Below are positions 24,718-37,282 of a DNA stretch of 64,000 nt, one piece after another. The stretch's first letter is position 1. Every line of letters starts with the position of its first letter. The position numbers were made by a program, and so were the translations under genes. The DNA is from Glycine soja (taxonomy: Eukaryota; Streptophyta; Magnoliopsida; Fabales; Fabaceae). Where the stretch lies: assembly GCF_004193775.1 (NCBI RefSeq), contig NC_041003.1:23428685-23492684 (forward strand), read 5' to 3'. A model generated the notes under the pieces. It saw only the letters and a program-made list of their open reading frames with translations, had not been told where the DNA came from and did no database searches.

Positions 24718-26955
24718 AGATGCTAAAAGATCTTTTGGATGCAATCTAAACGGGCCCAACCATTTATCAAAAGACTTGTTCTAACTTGCACACCTATATG
24801 CCTTTGGCTAGATTGTAGTGACTAGCTTAAATTTTACCAAAAGGGAATTAATAAGATAATATATTAGAACAGCTTTATTAAATTAATTCTGTTCTTTAAC
24901 TAATCTTAAAGTTTATGGTCTCTCTTGCATGACATCTCATAATTAATAAGCATATATCCATATACTTACTATTAATTACTGATTTAAATACATTGTTTTA
25001 ATTTAAAATTTTTTATTTTTTGTTTTTGTAAAAAAAAATATATATTTTACTCTTTGTAATTTTTTTCTCGTTCTTAACAACCTTTAGATAATATTATTTT
25101 ATCATTTAAAACATTTTTTTATTATTCAAAACGTTATCCAAGATCCTTTAAGCATTAAAAAATAAAACACACATGTAAAAAAAGTTATAGAAACGAAAAG
25201 AAAAAAAAAAGATAGAAACCAAAAGGAAAAAAATGTTAAATTGTATGTACCAAGAAATGTATTTACTCAGTTCTTGTTGACGAAAAGCAAATTAGAAGTT
25301 CAATACAGATATTATATAACCTTGCGTAATTTTTGACAAGGGACACTGTCAATCGAAGGTATGGGCAATAGCTGGTTCCTTTGTCAATTTGTTGTTTTCT
25401 TCTGATCAGCATATACAATATTCCACCTTTAATGAGCAGAAAAAACTGCTTGATTAATTTAAAAAGTTTTGAAATTTGCAGAGATCCCTTTTGGTTCTAG
25501 TGATGAGCTTCTCTCTTCTCGCTACGCCTTTCACCCTTTTCCTTCTCTAAAAGCTAGATTTGGGAACACATTCTTCTGGTTCTGGGGGCAGAAACCCAGC
25601 GCCCGATTGAACCCTTTGTTATTTCACTGTCACACATAGCAGCAGAAAACACCCACTTCCCAATAAGTATTCACTCTGTGCTCTCTTTAGAATCAGTGTA
25701 TATATATATATATATATATTATGCCAAGTACTAAAAGATAACACAAAATAACAAAAGAAATCACAAAAAAACAACAACTCATCATTGAAAGAAAAGGGCA
25801 TGGAAAAGAGAAACGGAACACGCCATTTTCTATAGCTTGGAAACTCACAGAAGCTTTAATTTTACTTTTACTGAAAATAACAGACCCCAATTCCATGACG
25901 GTCCACAAGTCACAACTTGCCCATCACCTAAGTACACTACATTTTTTTCTTCATTACCCGTCAGTCACATCCCTAGCCCCTGTCTTCTCTACTCACATAC
26001 AAGACACTAACTTCACATGCAAAAGATTCCAAAACACACCACATAGATAAAATCCTAACCTCTCTCTATCTAGCCAATTTACAATTTACATCAACCTAGA
26101 TACGTCACACAACATTAATGCTCTAACATTTTCCCTCATATTTTACTGTAGAGTCACTTGAAATTAAAACTCACAAACACGTCCCAGTAACAATTAAATA
26201 CAATAATAAAATTAAAAATTGATTACATAAAAATGAGCTCTCTATGATTGCATCCTAGATTTCAAATTGCTCCATAACGACAACTACAACTATAATATCA
26301 TAGATTTAATTTGACTTGTCTATATTTTGCCACAATTTAGAAAGAAAAAAAAGACAACTTAGATGTAGTTATTTAAATATATTTAATATTATTCTCTAAC
26401 CAAAATTAGAATTTCACTCCGATAATCTTCTTTGACTACTTATATTAACCTTTATTATACGGAGCACTGAGATAAAAAAAATTTAATTTTAATTAAACAA
26501 CAATACTGAAAACATTAAAAAACTATTAGATGCAGATATTTTTAGTATTATTTTTCAAGAGAAATGTTTCATGGACACCCATTATATGCTATAAAACACT
26601 TAGAGGAAAAAAAATATAAGTATCAATAAAATTTATGATGTGAAAAAAAAATAAAAAGAGAAAATTAAAAATTATTGGTAAGATATTTAAAATAAATTGA
26701 TGTTTATGAATCATTATGTTATTTTTCAATTAAAATGAGAGTTTTAGCTGTGCCCATAACAAAGATTTGAATTAAAGGTCAACGTAAATTATCTAAACGA
26801 AACTCTAATTTTAATTAGAGATCAACACCAAAGCATCTACAAAAACTATATCTATGTCTTGTTCTTAACTTTTATCCTCTAAAAGATGTAATGCATCTTC
26901 ATAACATTCCCGCAACTGCAAATTTAAAACTTTGACCGCATCTGCTAGATAATAA
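24718..26955. other. Intergenic sequence downstream of the bHLH gene
   Basis: No supported gene. It holds a (TA)10 run at 25699-25718, poly-A/poly-T rich stretches and C/A-rich text at 25900-26150. 3'-UTR sequence of the bHLH gene should lie just below 26956, but no poly(A) signal can be assigned with confidence. Confidence 0.5.
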
Positions 26956-28655
26956 TTAAGCAATGAACTTTCGGTCTAGGACACGGCGCCGTTTGGATCT
27001 GTCGTTGGAATTACTGGAGCGTTCCACCAGAGACTTCAGCGAGTTCTGCAGAAACTGGATCGATTCACCGCTATGGTCTTTATCCGTGGCCACCACGAGA
27101 ACGTTGCGGGTTCTTCCTCCGAGCGTGGCCATTTCGGCCTTGAGCGTTTTCAGGCGCAGAGACCTCAGGATTTCGATGAGCTCGGGGATGAGATCGGAGC
27201 GGTCCTCGCAGCACAGAGAGGCCTTGAATATGAGGCGTCCGTCATTGTCGTCACAACCACCGTGGTCGTCGTTGTCACCGCTGGTGGACAAGACGGAGAC
27301 CTCATCTGTCTCCGACGGAAACGCTTCGGAATCGGATAGTGAGGATATTTGCTGCTTCAACTCCCTCACCCGTTGGACCACCTTGGCAAGAAGGGAAGCC
27401 TTGTCCGTCTGAAAAACAAAGTGGATCAAAAAGTTAATTGACTTTTCTTCCAAACTCAATTATTTGTGTCTTGCAATGTTGTTGTCTTTTCTTGAACGTT
27501 TGATAAAGCATGAAAGAATCCTAGGGAGGAAGAACAACAAAATTCTATACCAAAGATGTCTTAAAAAAAAAACTGTTTTTAATTTTTAAAATGTAATTAA
27601 ATAAGATTGCTGAGAGTTGTTAGAAGGTGGTGTAACCATATAAGTCGTAGAACAGGCTGTAAAATTGAGAGAAAATGAATAAGATGAAAATAAAGTGATT
27701 AACATATATTTATTTAGTGTATTATTCTTGAATCAAAATATTATCACCTTTAATAACATTAAATCATTGTATAGCATCAAACTCTTGATTGAAATGTTCT
27801 TTCACTACTATAATATTTATAAATTATTATCTAACAGTAATATATTATTAAATTTATTATTTAAGTATTATGAAATTTATAATTTATTATTTTACTTTAT
27901 TATAATATTAAAATATTTAATTGATATATTATTTATAAATATTTTATTATCAATTTTTATATGAGATGAATTCTTATTACGTGTCTATAAGTTGGATTCA
28001 TGCAACTCTCGGTCTCCTAAACTATCAAGTTTAATAAATTGCCAGTTGTTAACTGTTACACACTAGTTAGCTTTTACACTGTAGTCAACTGGTGCACCCA
28101 TTTAGCTTTGGTGGGTCAAAAAGTATGCAACCTTTGCGAACAAAAAGCGAGAAAGATTTTACAAGTTACTACCCTTTCACACCCACTGTTTCTTAGCAAC
28201 TGTTCTTTTAATTCTCTAAACAGTAAATAACTTTTTTTCTTTAAAATAAGTTTAATTTAAAACGAAGATGATGCAAATACATACGAATGAGAAGATTGAT
28301 AGAGTATGCATAGATTGAACTACAAAATGAAATATCATATATATACCTTGGAATTGCAAGGAAGAAGGGTGCGAAGCTTATCGAGGTGGGAGTTGATTCT
28401 TTCCCTTCTTCTCTTCTCAGCCTCTTTGTGGTTCCTCAAAGCAGCAAGGGCTTTGTCTTCATGAGAAGGGGCATGATGATCATGAGATGCTTCCAAAGGG
28501 TAATAAGAAAAGGAGCCAGAGAAGCTGTGCTGCATGGTTGATGCTGCAGGTGCCGCAGGGAGGCCATATGATGCAGTGTTGAAGAAAGCATCGTTGGTGT
28601 TTGTGAGGAATTGGAAGAGCTCAGAATTCTCCATCTCAATCTGACGATGCATCAT
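26956..28655 (-). CDS. bHLH transcription factor (AtbHLH106/107/30-like), two exons
   Basis: Exon 1 is 28655-28347 (103 codons, MMHRQIEMENSELFQ...LLPCNSK) and exon 2 is 27408-26956 (150 codons plus stop). The intron 27409-28346 starts GTATAT and ends TTTTTCAG, phase 0, so K|TDKASLLAKVV joins cleanly and gives 253 residues. The basic region is HKEAEKRRRERINSHL with the His-Glu-Arg residues of G-box (CACGTG) binders, at about residues 74-90. Helix-loop-helix continues to about 125 across the splice (LAKVVQRVRELKQQ). The C-terminal 80 residues (from RLIFKASLCCEDRSDLI) fit the ACT-like dimerisation domain common in this clade. A Ser/Asp/Gly-rich acidic linker lies between. It would act in the nucleus as a dimer. 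Both exons are free of stops. Which paralogue it is cannot be settled without a tree. Confidence 0.93.
27409..28346 (-). other. Intron of the bHLH gene (938 bp)
   Basis: AT-rich with GT...AG ends in the bHLH reading direction. The 89-codon plus-strand ORF at 27695-27964 is low-complexity Ile/Leu/Tyr sequence and is not a gene. Confidence 0.9.
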
Positions 28656-28900
28656 ATTGAGAGAATATTGCTAGCTAGCTATAGATTGAGGGTAGCTATA
28701 GAAAGTGTGTGAGTGTTTGGAAGTGTGTGTGGTAGTTTCAGTTTTTGTGTTTGTTCTTTGGTACTGATGATTATGATTGTGCTTTTTGACTGACCCCCAA
28801 TAAGAGAGCTCTTTCACAAGTGTGAAATGGAATCAAAGCCTCGGACTTGCAAACCTAGCTTTCGGTGCTCATTTTTATATTTTCTTTTTAGTCATAAGGA
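28656..28900 (-). promoter_or_regulatory. 5' leader and core promoter of the bHLH gene
   Basis: A minus-strand TATA-like box (TATAAAAAT) at 28871-28879 lies about 220 bases upstream of the ATG, implying a leader of roughly 190 bases. The leader is rich in CA/AC on the coding strand (gtgtgtg on plus). The two Met codons at 28655 and 28652 are adjacent; the first was taken. Confidence 0.45.
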
Positions 28901-29693
28901 TCTCCTTAGCTAGTATGTTAACATATTGATTAAGAAATTAAAATAAAATAAAATAAAATAAAAATATTGAACAATGTAATTTTATGTATCTTAATAGATA
29001 AAAAATTATTTTTTTAACCAATATCTCGTTTTAATTAATAAACTGTAATTTTGAACTTTGTTATAGTATGTGGGAATATTAAACTGTTTAGTGGATAAAT
29101 TGCGTCGATGATTATAGGTATATAATCAATTAACGTGTCTGCCTTATGTGTCCTTTATCCCTTCATTGGTTTACTTGTTTGTGAAAACGGGCCCACTTTT
29201 ATCCGGACATTATCAAAATGTTGTTTTTATTATTATTATAACGAGTGTTGAAAATTATTTTAATATTTAGCTAACCTTAAACGGTAAATTTTGCAATTGA
29301 AAATGTTAGAAGTATTATTTTAATTAGATAGATATATGATATTTTTTTATCATATTTTTAAAGATATTACTTTTTCTCTGTCTTTTCTCATCATCACGCA
29401 TTACCCAGTATACCCATTTTGTGATATACATATTTTTTGCTTTTTCTACTCATTCTTTCTTCTTTTTGTAAAATACAAAAATTTTGTGCAGAACAAAATA
29501 AAAATCATCTTCAGAGTTTATAGTTCGGTGTTTAAATTTTGAATTTAAGTTTTAGGATGTATAGAAATATGGCCCAAATTATTGATTTAATTGTGAGCAA
29601 AATATAAATTTTGATACATGACAGTGTCATTAACACACTGTTCACACAAATACACAATGAATCATGAGAACTTTTTTTGTTACGAGAAATAAG

Positions 29694-29762
<69 letters not shown>

Positions 29763-30663
29763 GATATAAATTTATGTTCTCATTTGACACAATAAATTTT
29801 CGCTTGATACATCTCTTATATGTGAGTTTGATTTGAATACATTGTCAAGAAAAATTTACATTGTCAACTAATTAAAAATCATTTTAAATACAACTATAAT
29901 ATAATTATTATAAAAGTTAATAATTTTATAATATATTAAATAATAATGTAAAATACTTGAAACTTGTATATTATTTTTAATTATATATAGGGGATTGCTA
30001 ATATGCACACACATCCTTAATTTTTTTTAGTATGAGTGCATTAGCACCTAACAAAATGAAAGTTTGGTGAAAAAGACCAACAAATTTCTTTATTTTAGTA
30101 AGTTTAATTTAAGTATATATATTATAATAATTTATGATTCAATTTTAAAATAACCATTTTTCTCTCCTCTTCATATTCATCAGCATTAAATGTTTAAACT
30201 CTCTCTCTCTAATCTTTTCTCTCACCATTTATCTAGATTAAATTTTGAATTTTTATTCTTTCTTCTCTCTCCTTCTCTCTTAATGAGCCGGTTCGCATGA
30301 TATTGAGGTGTTTAGAAGAAGTTGTTAGCACTAGGAGATGAAAGATGAGAGAGAAGTATGAAATCAGTTTTCTTATAATGAAATCAATTAAATTACTGTA
30401 TTATCCCAAAAATAAATTAATTAGAGTAAAAGATAATGTGGTTTTTCTATCTTCAACTTTTGGTGTAGGTTGTTAGCATACATTAACTAAAAGCAAAGTG
30501 GAAGTATGTTAGAGCATCTCCATCACATGCTTGGGAAGCAACAAGTATTAGAAGCAATATTGCTACCAAAAGTACCAGCCTTTGTAGTCACGTACAAACA
30601 AGTTGCTTTCTCGACACAGTGCTAGCTGAAGCAACATTACTTTAAATTGTTGAATTAATAAAA
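28901..30663. other. Upstream intergenic region of the bHLH gene
   Basis: AT-rich with no coding frame. It contains (TA)31 at 29698-29759 and a repeated aaataaaat run near 28940. No transposon edges were recognised. A CT-rich stretch at 30170-30290 may be promoter-like but has no assigned gene. Confidence 0.5.
29698..29759. repeat. (TA)31 microsatellite
   Basis: Uninterrupted TA dinucleotides. Confidence 0.98.
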
Positions 30664-31401
30664 ACAATTGTTAAGTTTGGTTGCATCCAAGTCACATTGG
30701 GTTGTACTAAACAATTAAATCCTTAAGGTTTTGATGAACAAAGTATAAATTTTATGTGTTAAGTTTTTATGCTTAAGCTATAGGTTCATCTATCTATATC
30801 AAATACAGAAAAACATAAATAGAAAGGCTTTGGATGATGGTCAAAGTATTAGTCATTGGACGATATTGTCTCAGTGTCTAGTCCTAAGAAGACAAGTGCT
30901 TTAGCACTTGGCTTGCAGTACAAAAGCAATGAAATAGTTACTCAATCCCCAAGTATTGAAACAGTCATCAGAAAGAATCGTCCATAGGTTCAGTAAGCAT
31001 CTCAAGCCGTAACGCACGAAAGGGAAGATTTAAATTTTCTTGACATTCTTAATTCCTTTCGTCTTATGTTGTTAACACTTTTTTGGATTTGTATGTTGAA
31101 AGTCAACTTTGAGCACTAGGTGACACTGACAGATTGTACTTCTCTAAAGATATGTGGCCTCATGTCAAATGTCAAAGTTATTAGACAACAGTTAGTTGAG
31201 ATCTCTCAATGGATTGAAGCTCTGAAGCTTATATAAAGCCTAAAGATGTTCGTGTTAATGTCGTCGAATCACAAGAGAATTATCTGAGACGAAAATGAAA
31301 AAAATGGTGTAACGCTATCAGTTTACTAGACGAAGGAAACTTGAGCGAATATAGTGAATCTTAACTTTGCTACGCTAGCAAGATTCATTGTATTTGAGGT
31401 A

Positions 31402-34239
31402 AACACTGTTGGATCAAGTGGCCTCATAATAATTAAGAAGGGGGGTTGAATTAATTATTAACGTGTCTTGACTAATTAAAAATTTATCCTTCTTAATGTT
31501 ACTAGATTCAATTAGGCTTTACTACTAAGTTATGAGAAAGTAAAGAACAGAAACAATAACTTAGACAAGCGGAAATAAAAAGTACACAACGGAAAAGTAA
31601 AGAGTGTAGGGAAGAAGAAAGCAAACACAAGACTTATACTGGTTCGGTCACAACCCGTGCCTACGTCTAGTCCCCAAGCAACCATCGGTTCTTGAGATTT
31701 CCAATAACCTTGTAAAATCCTTTACAAGCATAGATCCACAAGGGATGTACCCTCCCTTGTTCTCTTTGAACAACCAAGTGGATGTATGCTCCACTTGAAC
31801 TGATCCACAAGAGATGTATCCTCTCTTGTTCTCAGTATTACAATCCAAGTAGATGTACGCTCTACTTGTACCACAAAGGATGTATGCTCTAATGTGTTAA
31901 GACAAAGAATTCTTAGGCGATTAGTCCCTTGAATCTTTGTAAGGGGAAACAAAAGATATATCAGGTGGTTAGTCCTTTGAAATCTTTTGTTCAAAGGGAA
32001 GAGGAAGAATCAAAAGAATTCTCAGGCGGTTAGTCCTTTGAATCTTTTGGCAAGAGGAAGAAGGAAGAATCAAAAGAATTTTCAGGCGGTTAGAACTTTG
32101 AATTCTTTTGGCAAGAGAGAGAAGGAAGAAAAGATAGCACACTTTTATTTTCTGCAGAATTTCCACTTGCAGAAAAACAAAGTTTTGAAACCGAAGTTTA
32201 GAAAGCTTTTTGGCAAGAGTTTTTGCAAAGAAAGACAATAGGCAATGGTCAGAAAAGATTTGAAAGAGATATGTGTTTTTTATTATTGTAAAATGTGTGT
32301 CAAGGTCTTGCTTTTATAGACTCTTCATGTTTGGTCAAAAAACCATGGGAAGAGTTATGACTTTTGAGAAAATTATGTTAAGAGTTATAACTCTTAACTT
32401 TTTCTTCAAAACTATTCATTGGTAATTGTTAGTCGGTGAAAACGACTAACTTTTGTGTATAAAACTTGTATAAATTGTATCAAACTCTCATAATTTACGG
32501 TTATTTTGTGATGTTATAAGTATTTTTTGTTAAGTATAGGTAATAAATACTTAGTATTTTCATTTTGTGTGTTTAATAATCATTTTCTCTCAATTTCAGG
32601 TTAACTAGGCAAGTTTTGGAAAATGTTGTTTTCACCTTCTCGCTCAGTATTACAGGTTCACTAAGCGCACCGCTTCATCTCTCTAAGCACACTACTTCAG
32701 TTCATCCGCTAAGCAAGAAAGGCGTGCTAAGCCAAAAATCACTAACGTGCGCTAAGCGGTCCATACATGCGCTAAGTGCACGAGCACGAACAAGGTCACC
32801 TATTTAAGCCTGAAATCAGATTTTGTGAAGGGATTTTGGACTGGGATTCAAAGCTTTGCATGTCTAGGGTTTCTAGAGAGAGAAAGGTCCAAGTTCCAGA
32901 GAGTTTTGAGAGATTTTGCTATGTGAAGATCTGTAGAGACCAGAGCTTGAAGCAGGAGTCGGTTTGAGAGCTTAAGATGAGTTTGTGAGTGATTGTGAGA
33001 TCCTAGAGGTGAAGGAGACATCCTCACCACTTGTATTTTTGCAATATTTCATCTTGTTCTTCTCTTTGTTGTTAAGAAGGCTTCCTGGTATGGAAAGCTA
33101 AATCCTCTATTGGATCTTCCCTATAGGTACCTGATGTAAATATATTTCTATCTATTTAATGATGTTTTGTGTGTTTTCTGTGTTATCTGCTTTTCATTCC
33201 AGTATGCCTTTACCTTGATCACATAGATGCATGCTTTGTTAGGGTCATTCAACAGTGGAAACTGGTCTGACTCTAAAGTCCTTGATAATGCAGGGTTGAG
33301 TTGTCGTGCTTTCACGTGGAATCGGGGTGCGATAAGTTAGTTGAGTATGTGTGTCTTAATAGGGTCCTGGTTGAGTTTAGTCTTACAAGAGGAATCTGCA
33401 GACGATGCTTGATCAGGATTAGGCTAAACTATCATGAGGAATCAGGGTTTAGTATCTCAGGAAGACCACATGAGCATTGTTAGATAGAGAATATCTTTTT
33501 AGCATCAGACACCTATTAGGAAGACCAACGTGTTCTCTACTTGTCTCTCTCGCGTGATTTTCTTTCCTTTTGCACAGATAGTTTATACACTTGTTCATAT
33601 TCACACTTACTTTTACACACTAGATGCCTATTTGCTGAAATAGCTTACCAAATAACACAAGTTCCCCGAGTGTTCGATACTCGGTTCTTACCGTTTTATA
33701 CTACTTGTGCGATCCGATGCACTTGCTAGAAGCCGAACAGTAATCGATTACCACAATGGTGTAATCTATTACACAATGTATTTTATGAAAAGTTGTGACT
33801 CTTCACAATTGAATTTGAATTCCAACGTTCAGATTCACTTGTAACCAATTACTAATATAGTGTAATCGATTACACTATTTGAAAATCATTTTGGAACGTT
33901 ACAAATCATTTGAAAATATTTTGAAAACCAATCTGGTCACTGGTAAACGATTACTGCTAACTGGTAATCGATTACCAGAGAGTAATCACTCTGGTAACTT
34001 AGAAAATTTGAGAAAATTCTTTTGTAAAGCAAAACTGTGCTATTTGGTTTTTGAAAAAATCTTTTAATACTTATCCTATATGAAGTCTTGACTTGTTGCT
34101 TCTTGATTTCTTCTCTTGAATCTTGAATCTTGGATTGGATTCTTGATGCTTGATCTTGAAGTCTTGAATCAATCACTTGGGCTTTTGGCATCATCAAAAT
34201 TGCTTGGTTCATCATTATGAAGCTTGCTTCTACAAACAC
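31402..34239 (-). mobile_element. SIRE-like solo LTR D3 with duplication aacac, interrupted by H
   Basis: 31407-34234 starts TGTTGGATCAAGTGGCC and ends AGCTTGCTTCTACA on the plus strand, flanked by identical aacac (31402-31406 and 34235-34239). It has the same internal arrays as D1 and D2 (ggatgtaccctc-type at 31735-31890; aattctcaggcggttag-type at 31895-32130) and GTAATCGATTAC palindromes near 33850-33980. The sense direction is minus, with a TATA box (TATAAAAG) at about 32312-32319. No coding region. Confidence 0.9.
32422..33744 (+). mobile_element. Gypsy-type solo LTR H (1313 bp) nested in D3
   Basis: 32427-33739 starts TGTTAGTCGG and ends AGAAGCCGAACA, with perfect gtaat duplications (32422-32426 and 33740-33744). 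Removing it restores ggtaatcgattacc in D3. The ending resembles Athila-type gypsy LTRs. It carries an 8-bp inverted repeat right at its start (32428-32435 with 32443-32450) and a cluster of gcgctaagcg-like motifs at 32655-32780. The short ORFs inside are not supported as genes. Confidence 0.85.
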
Positions 34240-34739
34240 TCTTTGAGTGATTATAATACATTTTCTATCAAACATATATTATTTGTGAAAGTCAGGAGTG
34301 TCTTAGTGACAAAGAATATTTAGGTCTTAATCTCACGGGGAGACTAAGGGTAGTATCAAGAGTGGTCTTGAGAGTACTTGTTGTAGCCAGAAGGGGCATA
34401 GAGAATACTTGGTTCTAATCAAAGAATTGATTAGAGAAATCCTTCAAGATTTGAAGGAGAGCTGGACATAGCCAAGAGTTGGGGTGAACTAGTATAAAAC
34501 ATTTATGTTTTCTTTACTACTTCTATATAATTAGGTTTTTCCTACAATTTATTTCTACACTACTGTATCCAAGTTTTGTGAATTGGTTTTTAAGCACAAT
34601 GTGATTTCGAACTCCTTTGATGAAACCCATCGTCCATTGATATTTTTTTTTTGAGAAAAGGTTTCAAAAGACTAAGTTTTATTTATAAAACTATTCAACC
34701 CCCATTCTAATGTGTTTAAGGTACTTAAAAAATAACAAT

Positions 34740-35224
34740 TATTTTAAGTTGCTTGCTACTCATAAATGTATTACTTTGAGATAAAAACATTATTGGCGAG
34801 ATGCAATATATATATAATATGCTCTTCTATATCTATATGTAGAGGAAATATCAAATTTTACTAGTGTAAATTTGATAGTTATTACACCATTTTTATAACT
34901 TAATATAAAATGCAATTTTTATTGATCTAACTGTTGAACTATAGTTACATATTACCAAGATCGTTTGTGTTAAATTTTGTCAACATTATACAAGGTAATT
35001 GAATGATTCATATTTTATTATATTTTGAAATGTTTATATTACTTCGATTTCAATATATACAAATGAGATAACAAATGATTTTTGATTAATATGAAATTTT
35101 GCTTATCTAATCTATGTTAAAGAAACTTTCAATCCAACGATGAGTTCTAAGAAAATATTATTTAGTTGAAAGTTATAAAATTATGTAATAATTATCAAAC
35201 TTATACCAATATAATTTGATCTCT

Positions 35225-35277
<53 letters not shown>

Positions 35278-35384
35278 TTAAATCTTTTAATTTTATAGTT
35301 AATTATTATTTTTAAATGATATATACGTTTTTCTAGTAATTGATATGTATTATAAATAATGTAACTAAAATACAATCATCAATA
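34740..35384. other. AT-rich spacer with (TA)22 microsatellite
   Basis: The TA run is at about 35230-35273. No gene or element edge was seen elsewhere in this stretch. Confidence 0.6.
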
Positions 35385-35590
35385 TCTATATAATAAAACC
35401 GAAGTAGAGCAAAAATACTATTGTGCCCTACTTAGAAAATTGCCACATGTCCCTTTTCCTGGGTTTATGATCATTTTGCCATTGCTTCTATGATTCTCTG
35501 CATGACTAACACGCGTCTCCACCTGTTGTTGTTTTGCTGTACCCTATACCCTTTACATTGTAGCACTCAAACCAAACCTATGTTACCTTA
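35385..35590 (+). mobile_element. Helitron 5' end fragment
   Basis: Starts A|TCTATATAATAAAACCGAAG and continues with a tgtgccc...gccacatgtccc pattern. The same pattern opens the large Helitron at 37322 (TCTATCTAATAAAACTGAGG ... gacatgtggca). No matching 3' hairpin and CTAG end was found nearby, so it is a fragment, or its end lies beyond the MITE. Confidence 0.6.
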
Positions 35591-36004
35591 GGGGGTGTTT
35601 GGTTTGGTTGTTTTCTGTTTTCATTTTCACTAAAAACAGAAAACAGTGATGAAAATATGTTTGGTTGAATTTTTGAAAACATTTTCAGTGAAAATGAAAA
35701 CAGGAAATAACCAGAAAATGAAAACAATAAATTCTCGTTTTCAGTTGAGAACATAAACCTCATTTCGGGTAAAATGAAATTGCGGTATCAATGAATGTAA
35801 TTTTAAGCAAATAAAAAAATACATAAAGACAAGAAGTCAATATATCATAAATTTTCAGTATTTTTATTTCATGAAAATGGAAAACAATAAGTCAAACCAA
35901 ACATGTTTTCAGAATTCTAATATTTTAAAAATGAAAAAAATTTTCAGAAAATGAAAACAGGAAATGAAAATAGAAAATGAAAATGCAAATCAAACACACC
36001 CTTA
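35588..36004. mobile_element. Tourist-like (PIF/Harbinger) MITE, 411 bp
   Basis: 35591-36001 is flanked by TTA on both sides (35588-35590 and 36002-36004). The ends GGGGGTGTTTGGTTT and, reversed, GGGTGTGTTTGATTT match at 13 of 15 positions. The inside is a long imperfect hairpin of aaaatgaaaac/gttttcatttt text. Non-coding; it would need a Harbinger transposase in trans. Confidence 0.85.
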
Positions 36005-36324
36005 GCCATTTCACTTCACTATTACTACTACTTTTCTTGAGAAAAGAGGTTGCACAGCTTAATATTCTCATTTAACCATAGTTTATTATATAAGATAAAT
36101 TTGTTAATTTTATGATTATTAATTTAAAAGTTTTATTAATAATAATTTATAATTAAATAATAGTATATAATTTTTTATACTACGATCATTACATTTTTAC
36201 TTTTTTAATTACAATTATTACTAAAAGAAGAAAATTATTATAATTTATCTGGTAATATCATATTTAATTTGAATAAAAAAATTTATAAAAAATGTTATAA
36301 AAATTTAAACTAATCATTGATATT

Positions 36325-36939
36325 ATAAAATATAAGTTAAATTATTCATTTGATCTCTATATTTTTAAACTGATTTTTTAGTTCTTATAATTTATATTTT
36401 AATTCTTTTTAGTCCCTATAGTTTTGAAGGTGATTTTTTTAGTCCTAATAATTTGTATTTTAATTCTCTTTTAATTTCCTGTAGTTTGAAGGTGGTCTTT
36501 TTAGTTTCTATACTTTATATTTTAATTTCATTTTAGTCTTTACCATCAAAATATGAGTAATACTATCAATTACAATTAATTATAGAAATATTATCAAGTA
36601 ATTCATAACTAATTTATCGTAAGATAATTTATAATAAAAAAATAATTGATAATTTATAACTAATTTGTAGTTAATTATTTATATTTTTTTAGTAAGGACT
36701 AAAAGATAATTAAAATACAAATTATAGGGACTAAAAATATTACTTCAAACTTTAGGGACTAAAAGAGAATTAAAATGCAAACTATAAGAACTAAAAAGAA
36801 TACTTTTAAAGTACAAGTACTAAAAGAGAATTAAAATGTAAACTATAAGGACTAAAAAAATATTTTCAAACTACAGGGACTAAAAAGATAAAAATGATAA
36901 AATTATAAAGACCAAATGAGTAGTTTAACATAAAATATA
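36325..36939. mobile_element. Mutator-like foldback element with 10-bp flanking repeats
   Basis: 36335-36929 has inverted ends (left agttaaattattcatttg; right reversed gttaaactactcatttgg), each followed by several tandem units of about 60 bp containing tttagtccctatagtt or its reverse agggactaaaa. The flanks carry the same 10-mer ataaaatata (36325-36334 and 36930-36939), fitting the 9-10 bp duplication of Mutator-like elements. Non-coding. Confidence 0.75.
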
Positions 36940-37185
36940 TTATTCCTTTGTTCATGTTTATAAGACATAGTAAAAAAAATTTATCTTTTATTATAAGATT
37001 TTATTTCATCTCTTTTTTGTATTAATTAATTTTTGATAAAAATATTTTGAATTATCTTTTTTTCTCTCCTATGAAGATCGAAAAAATGAATAAGTTTTCA
37101 ATAAAATTAAAAATATATTATAATTATAGAAAATTTAATTTTAATAATTATTTTTTAGGAACAAATACAGTATTATTTAATTACA

Positions 37186-37206
37186 CACACACACACACAC
37201 ACACAC

Positions 37207-37279
<73 letters not shown>
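37186..37279. repeat. (CA)n-(TA)n compound microsatellite
   Basis: About 11 CA units, a short junction, then about 35 TA units, ending just before the Helitron start. Confidence 0.95.

Positions 37280-37282
<3 letters not shown>

Larger units (their letters stand above)
30664..34739. mobile_element. LTR-like element I carrying nested D3 and H
   Basis: Candidate edges are TGTTAAGTTTGG at 30669 and the end near 34734, flanked by acaat at 30664-30668 and 34735-34739. Near the right end the text ttcaacccccattctaatg is typical of copia LTR ends in legumes. The right tip reads ATA, not CA, so the edge is less certain than for D3. Without the nested elements it is about 1.2 kb and non-coding. Confidence 0.45.

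Noticed and set aside
26963..27412. Plus-strand ORFs of 149 and 88 codons opposite bHLH exon 2
   Set aside because: They are antisense shadows of the supported bHLH exon, with no domain of their own.
27695..27964. 89-codon ORF inside the bHLH intron
   Set aside because: Low-complexity Ile/Leu/Tyr translation of AT-rich DNA, with no start context or homology.
30500..30650. MITE-like phrase agagcatctccatcacatgc
   Set aside because: Only one end resembles known MITE tips; no inverted partner or duplication was found.
37047..37280. ORF over CA/TA repeats
   Set aside because: Simple-sequence artefact.
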